Of a stretch of DNA of 26,427 nt, positions 22,421-26,427 are shown one piece after another. Origin of the DNA: Bacteroidales bacterium (GTDB lineage: Bacteria > Bacteroidota > Bacteroidia > Bacteroidales > P3); contig JAFWBF010000192.1 in assembly GCA_017507285.1 (NCBI GenBank), forward strand, positions 1-26,427, written 5' to 3'. Under the pieces are notes generated by a model. The model had not been told where the DNA came from. It saw only the letters and a program-made list of their open reading frames with translations, and did not search any database. Within the stretch, counting starts at the first letter, position 1, and every line of letters begins with the position of its first letter. The translations under genes and the position numbers were made by a program.

Positions 22421-23887
22421 ATGAATCCTTTCAAGAAACTGCTCGGTCAAACGGCAATATATGGTTTACCAAGTATATTGGGACGCTTTCTCAACTACTG
22501 CTTGGTTTTTTTGCATACAAACATTTTTGTTACAAGCAACTATGGTGTACAAAACTATTTCTATGCCATAGCAGCCTTTATGGCCGTGGTGCTTACCTAT
22601 GGAATGGAAACGGCCTACTTCCGCTATACATCGCTGGAAGACAACAAAGACCGAGTGTTCTCAACATCGCAATACTCGCTGTATTTCACCACCATACCTA
22701 TACTCGTACTGCTACTCCTTTTCTCCAAACCTGTAGCAGCATTCCTTGGCTACCCCGACAACGCCAACTATGTGGTTTGGTTTGCACTGATGCTCTCGTT
22801 CGACGCCCTTACCATTATACCCTTTGCCCGCTTGAGGGTCGAAAACAAAGCCTTGAAGTTCGCCTCGCTAAAGTTTATGAACATACTGATAAACATAGGT
22901 TTCAACCTCGTATTCCTGCTTTGGTTCCCAACGTGGTATGCCAATAGCGATGGCCAAGGGGTGATAGCCCACCTCTATAACCCGCAGTGGAATGTAGAGT
23001 ATGTGTTTATAGCCAACCTTATAGCAAGTGCTGTTACCTACATCGTGTTGCTTCCATCGGCACTCAACCTCAAGGGCGGCTTCGACAAAGCGTTGTGGAA
23101 GAAACTGTTTGTATATGCTTTTCCGCTACTTTTCTTTGGCATGGCAGGCATTGTCAACGAGACTTTCGACCGCATACTGCTCCGCTACCTCCTGCCACAC
23201 GATATTGCCGAATCGCAGATAGGCATATACGGCGCATGTTACAAAATATCAATACTTATGACCATTTTTATACAAGCCTATAAGTATGCCGCCGAACCAT
23301 TTTTCTTCTCCTATGCCAAAGAAAAGGATGCCAAGCAAACCTATGCCGACCTTATGACATACTTTATCATTGCCACCTCACTTATCTTTTTGGCTACCAC
23401 CCTATTCCTCGATGTGGCTCTATTGATGATAGGCCGGGATTTCCGCGAAGGAAAAGAAATAATTCCTATACTATTGATGGCAAACCTCTTTTTGGGCGTA
23501 TTTTACAACCTGTCAATATGGTACAAACTTACCAACAAAACCCGCTTCGGTGCCTATATTGCCATAATGGGAGCGGTGATAACTTTGACATTGAACCTCA
23601 TCCTTATACCACGCATAGGCTATGTAGGTTCGGCGTGGGCAACGCTGTTCTGCTACGGAATAATGATGGTGGTATCATTCGCCTTGGGGCAAAAATATTA
23701 TCCCATACCATACAATTTCAAACGAATAGTTATGTACCTTGCAGTAGCTGTGGGTATATACTTCGGAGCCACATACTTTTCGCCCGAAAGCACAGTACTC
23801 AAATACCTGCTCAATGCCGTATATATAATATTGTATATAGCCCTTGCATACTTCCTCGACCTGCGGAAGGCCATCCGCCGCCGTTGA
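22421..23887 (+). CDS. Polysaccharide/oligosaccharide flippase (Wzx-like, MATE/MOP superfamily)
   Basis: A 488-aa multi-pass membrane protein with 12-14 hydrophobic segments starting at GLPSILGRFLNYCLVFLHTN and NYFYAIAAFMAVVLTYGMET. It has the typical charged start (MNPFKKLLGQ) and a pattern of alternating long hydrophobic helices (LFLDVALLMIG, IAIMGAVITLTLNLILIP, YLAVAVGIYFGATYF, AVYIILYIALAYFLDL). Known role of the superfamily: moving lipid-linked sugars across the inner membrane for capsule, O-antigen or cell-wall assembly. No sugar-transferase genes are adjacent, so the substrate is unknown. It is a single gene followed by a hairpin. Confidence 0.88.
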   Translation: MNPFKKLLGQTAIYGLPSILGRFLNYCLVFLHTNIFVTSNYGVQNYFYAIAAFMAVVLTYGMETAYFRYTSLEDNKDRVFSTSQYSLYFTTIPILVLLLLFSKPVAAFLGYPDNANYVVWFALMLSFDALTIIPFARLRVENKALKFASLKFMNILINIGFNLVFLLWFPTWYANSDGQGVIAHLYNPQWNVEYVFIANLIASAVTYIVLLPSALNLKGGFDKALWKKLFVYAFPLLFFGMAGIVNETFDRILLRYLLPHDIAESQIGIYGACYKISILMTIFIQAYKYAAEPFFFSYAKEKDAKQTYADLMTYFIIATSLIFLATTLFLDVALLMIGRDFREGKEIIPILLMANLFLGVFYNLSIWYKLTNKTRFGAYIAIMGAVITLTLNLILIPRIGYVGSAWATLFCYGIMMVVSFALGQKYYPIPYNFKRIVMYLAVAVGIYFGATYFSPESTVLKYLLNAVYIILYIALAYFLDLRKAIRRR

Positions 23888-23900
23888 CAACCAATTGGTT

Positions 23901-23928
23901 CCAACGGGTATAACTACATACCCGTTGG
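23901..23928 (+). repeat. Hairpin of two back-to-back IS982-type ends
   Basis: CCAACGGGTAT-AACTAC-ATACCCGTTGG is a perfect 11-bp stem with a 6-base loop, 14 bp after the flippase stop. Each arm is the ACCCGTTGG end sequence of the IS at 15956-16982. The right arm continues ACGAATAAAATTT like an IS end. It may serve as the flippase terminator, though no clean T-run follows. Confidence 0.75.
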
Positions 23929-24047
23929 ACGAATAAAATTTCCACACCCTATCATCAATCAGCCTGCAACAGGCCATAGGGATAACGGCGGCCTACCGTC
24001 AATCATAATCCGATATACGCTCCAAAGCACCCCTAAGGCTTACCAAT
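23929..24047. other. Gene-free spacer
   Basis: No coding frame with family character and no RNA gene seen. It lies between the IS-type hairpin and element B. Confidence 0.5.
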
Positions 24048-24610
24048 CAAAAACTTATAACTTTAAGAAAAAAACTTTTCCCTTGTTTGAACAAAAATAC
24101 ATACCCTTGCCTCCCGAAGTTTAAGTTAGGAATAGTGCTAAACAAAGTTTGACTATAAAAGTCGCCACATGCTGCAAAAGAGGGAAACAATTGAGGCAAA
24201 AGAAGCAGAAAACTTTGATTGAAACACTGATAAACAGGCAAATAATCATTATCCACAAAGCCGAAGACAACATACAATGTTCGAGCAATCCGCCCGCCGG
24301 ATACTGCCGTGGTGCCGCCGGCGTTCGAAGCAGCTGCCGGCGGCCTTCGAAAAGGGTGGTGAACGATGTTCGAAAACCCTGGTGGTCGATGTTCGGAAGT
24401 GGTGGTGAACGATGTTCGAAAGAGGTGGTGCGCAAATGCCACCTGCAATGGTCGCAAATGCCATCTGCGATGGTTGCAAATGCCATCTGCGATGGTTGCA
24501 AATGGCATTTGCAACCCACCCTTTCCGAACAACGGCAACCACCCTTTCCGAACAACGGCAACCACCATATCAGCACAACGGCAACCACCCCGTTCGAACA
24601 ACACATTTTG
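24048..24610 (+). repeat. Structured repeat element B, inverted partner of element A
   Basis: Read on the plus strand it matches the minus strand of 2941-3517 along its whole length. It has the same promoter-side edge (AAAAATACATACCC, degenerate), the same unique segment (AACATACAATGTTCGAG), TTCGAA/TTCGGAA 23-bp units at about 24345-24430, 22-bp units at 24431-24452, 24453-24474, 24475-24496 and a partial fourth, and opposite-orientation 23-bp units at 24518-24540, 24541-24563 and 24564-24586 with a partial one after. The 22-bp units differ consistently from those of element A (GATGGT in place of AAGGGT). Confidence 0.8.
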
Positions 24611-24696
24611 GTTTAGACCGAATGCAATTGAAATTTCGGGCGGATTCAACTAGCCCCTACGGCAGATGCAATTTGCCCAATGCAGCATCATATAAC

Positions 24697-24729
24697 AAAA
24701 AAAAGCAAAGAGCCGAAGCTCTCTGCTTT
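24697..24729 (-). terminator. Intrinsic terminator of the transglutaminase-like gene
   Basis: The minus strand has AAAGCAGAGAGC-TTCG-GCTCTTTGCTTT, a 12-bp stem with one G-U pair and a UUCG tetraloop, running into a T-run, 37 bp after the stop codon. Confidence 0.9.
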
Positions 24730-24765
24730 ACAAATAAAAACCAAATTATTATAGATGACAATATT

Positions 24766-26427
24766 CTATCTTTCCAACGATTTGTATATAAGCTCGCCTG
24801 TACCTATTCTGTAACCCTCGGTTTTGAATATCAAATTGCCGTCCTTGTTTACAATGAATACCAGCGGATAGTTGTCGCGGAAGTATTGGTCGGTATCTTT
24901 CAGCATGGCTCTCATCCATTCGTTGTTCTTATCTTCCATTATTATAGCGTTGGCAGGCAATTGTTTGGCTAGCTTTTCGGCGCTAAAGTCCTTGGTCATT
25001 CTGCTGGTAGGCACAAGGAATGCCATAGTTCCGTTCCACTGCTCGAACTGTTTTTTGAAAGCAGCCAAATCGTTAATCAAGTGGCGTGTAGGCTCGCGAT
25101 TGGGGTCGATAAAGCAAAGCACCAAATCTTTTGTTTTCACAAAATCGGCAATAGTGGCGCCATCTTTCCAAGGTGCCGAAGTGGATAAATCCATCTTGCC
25201 ATAGAGCTCTTTTCGAGGAACCAATGTGCGCAGTTCTATGGTTTGATTTACAGTTTTGCCGGCTTCGATGTTGAAGAATACCAAACGGCTAAGGGTTGTA
25301 CCGTCGCTGTATCGGTTGCCGGTCGATAGCATGTAGTATCCGGGTTCCAAGTCGAGATTTATAGGGAACGACGCCACCCGAGGGTCGTTCTCATAATCGA
25401 AGGTAACAAAATCGCCGTTGTCAAATTTTGCTATCGTGTAATGAATCCAATATTGAGGCTCTACTTCTGTGTTCTTGGTGTAGTTCAATATCAGTTTACC
25501 GGTTTCGGTTTTAGGTTTTTCTTCTTCAAAAGAATATATCTTCCATTCGCCATCGGAATAAGCAAACAATTGGTTTGTAGCATTATCAAGGTAAGCAGGG
25601 ATATTCATACTGCGGCAAGCTGCCACAAAGAATATATCTCTCGAATGCTTGTCAGAGTGGCGTAGGTCGAAAACACCCTTCGGCGATATTGGGCAGTTGT
25701 AGTAGTTGCCGTCGTTGTCTATAGTTATGTTTTGGTTTATCCAGTTGCGAACGCCTTCGGCAGAGGCGTTGTCTATCTTCAAGTTCTCGGCCAGGTATTT
25801 GTGATATGGGCGTATAAGCTCGTTGGATATACGTGCCGGCAATATTCCCTTCTTGTATACATCTATCGGGTAGTTGCTTTCTTCGTTGTAGGCTATCACA
25901 AACTGTTGCAAAGTTTCGGCCTCGCAGTCGCGCAAATCCTTATCGGCAAGGGCTTTCATAAAGTCGTAAAGCGGGAACAATTCGTTCTTTGCCATCATGT
26001 TTTCGCTTTGAAGGAAAGCGATAATCTCGCGGTGGTTGCCTTCGCTTTTATGTATTATTTCCCAAACTTGGTCGCTGCTAAGGTTGGGGTTGGTTATATG
26101 CTCGATGTCCTCTTGTTTTGGGAATGTGCTTGTGTAGGCATTTCTCACACTGTCTTCGTAATGCAAACGAGCATTGTTTTTGGCTGTTTCCTCTTCGGTA
26201 AGCTCTACAGCCACACGGCCTTCTTTAGGAGGACAAATGTCTAACAATTCTGTATATTCCTCGCCACCTTTACGGCTGAGGATGAGGGTTATTGCCGAGT
26301 CGTTGCGTACATCTATCTTGGCATAGTTGTACATACCGTCTTTGTCGGCCCAAATCAGCAGGTCGCCCATTCCTGTTGTAAGCGATGCCTGGCCTTGATT
26401 GTTGGTAGCTCGTGTGGCAATAGGATA
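24766..26427 (-). CDS. Transglutaminase-like protein with thioredoxin-like C-terminus, 5' part missing
   Basis: 553 residues are visible and the frame is open through the right window edge (YPIATRATNNQGQASLTTG precedes the first Met), so the true start lies outside. The middle has a transglutaminase-like segment: VRNWINQNITI, SPKGVFDLRHSDKHSRDIFF, AACRSMNIPAYLD. The Cys normally found before the CRxxGIPA segment is absent (DKHSRD in its place), so catalysis is doubtful. A beta-sandwich region follows (PGYYMLSTGNRYSDGTTLSR). The last 130 residues look like a thioredoxin-type fold (KDLVLCFIDPNREPTRHLIN, YPLVFIVNKDGNLIFKTEGY) without a CxxC. Known: related Bacteroidetes proteins are usually exported, but the signal region is not in view. 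Its function is unknown. Confidence 0.78.
   Translation of the reverse strand, partial: YPIATRATNNQGQASLTTGMGDLLIWADKDGMYNYAKIDVRNDSAITLILSRKGGEEYTELLDICPPKEGRVAVELTEEETAKNNARLHYEDSVRNAYTSTFPKQEDIEHITNPNLSSDQVWEIIHKSEGNHREIIAFLQSENMMAKNELFPLYDFMKALADKDLRDCEAETLQQFVIAYNEESNYPIDVYKKGILPARISNELIRPYHKYLAENLKIDNASAEGVRNWINQNITIDNDGNYYNCPISPKGVFDLRHSDKHSRDIFFVAACRSMNIPAYLDNATNQLFAYSDGEWKIYSFEEEKPKTETGKLILNYTKNTEVEPQYWIHYTIAKFDNGDFVTFDYENDPRVASFPINLDLEPGYYMLSTGNRYSDGTTLSRLVFFNIEAGKTVNQTIELRTLVPRKELYGKMDLSTSAPWKDGATIADFVKTKDLVLCFIDPNREPTRHLINDLAAFKKQFEQWNGTMAFLVPTSRMTKDFSAEKLAKQLPANAIIMEDKNNEWMRAMLKDTDQYFRDNYPLVFIVNKDGNLIFKTEGYRIGTGELIYKSLER

Noticed and set aside
1..26427. tRNA, rRNA or riboswitch genes
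   Set aside because: No cloverleaf, rRNA-like segment or known riboswitch core could be recognised by eye. Weak matches were not pursued.

Overview
The window reads as chromosomal DNA of an anaerobic member of the Bacteroidetes, most likely order Bacteroidales. The base composition is AT-rich. Promoters follow the Bacteroidetes pattern (TTTG about 18-20 nt before TAnnTTTG) and most starts lack a Shine-Dalgarno. The gene content includes a MurF-alanine racemase fusion, a secreted protein with a gliding-motility/type IX secretion C-terminal domain, HU-related histone-like paralogues, and a full oxygen/peroxide detoxification operon of the strict-anaerobe type. I cannot name the species.

Layout, left to right. 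(1) 1-2764, minus strand: three tandem HU-related DNA-binding genes followed by two tandem outer-membrane beta-barrel genes, the last cut by the window edge. (2) 2765-3520: a gene-free leader holding a roughly 580-bp structured repeat (element A) with a Bacteroidetes promoter at its far end, so the HU transcript would carry a leader of about 690 nt. (3) 3625-8290, minus strand: an eight-gene operon, flavodiiron FprA, flavin reductase-rubredoxin, rubrerythrin, ferritin, PerR, rubredoxin, a 57-aa winged-helix-like protein and reverse rubrerythrin. It has one clear promoter, a PerR-box-like palindrome just downstream of that promoter, and a strong terminator. (4) 8467-12513, minus strand: murF-alr and a TPR protein. 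(5) 12514-13087: no gene, but four 15-bp palindromes at exactly 21-bp spacing. (6) 13095-16982: an apparent composite transposon bounded by IS982-type ends with 7-bp AAATTTA duplications. It carries a choice-of-anchor-L/T9SS secreted protein and an IS982 transposase broken by one TGA. (7) 16994-20173, plus strand: two unrecognised genes and a DEAD-box RNA helicase. (8) 20231-22207, minus strand: ornithine carbamoyltransferase and carbamate kinase. (9) 22421-23887, plus strand: a polysaccharide flippase. (10) 23888-24765: gene-free, with a hairpin of two back-to-back IS-type ends and element B, the inverted partner of element A. (11) 24766-26427, minus strand: a partial transglutaminase-like/thioredoxin-like protein.

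Functionally, the redox operon gives a coherent path. Reduced flavin/rubredoxin carriers feed FprA (O2 or NO reduction) and two rubrerythrins of opposite domain order (peroxide reduction), ferritin stores the iron, and PerR most likely controls its own operon. Carbamate kinase plus ornithine carbamoyltransferase can make ATP from citrulline, although no arginine deiminase is present here. The least explained feature is the A/B repeat pair: arms of 23-bp units flank a core of 22-bp units, the whole has inverted symmetry, and the core units are homogenised separately within each copy.
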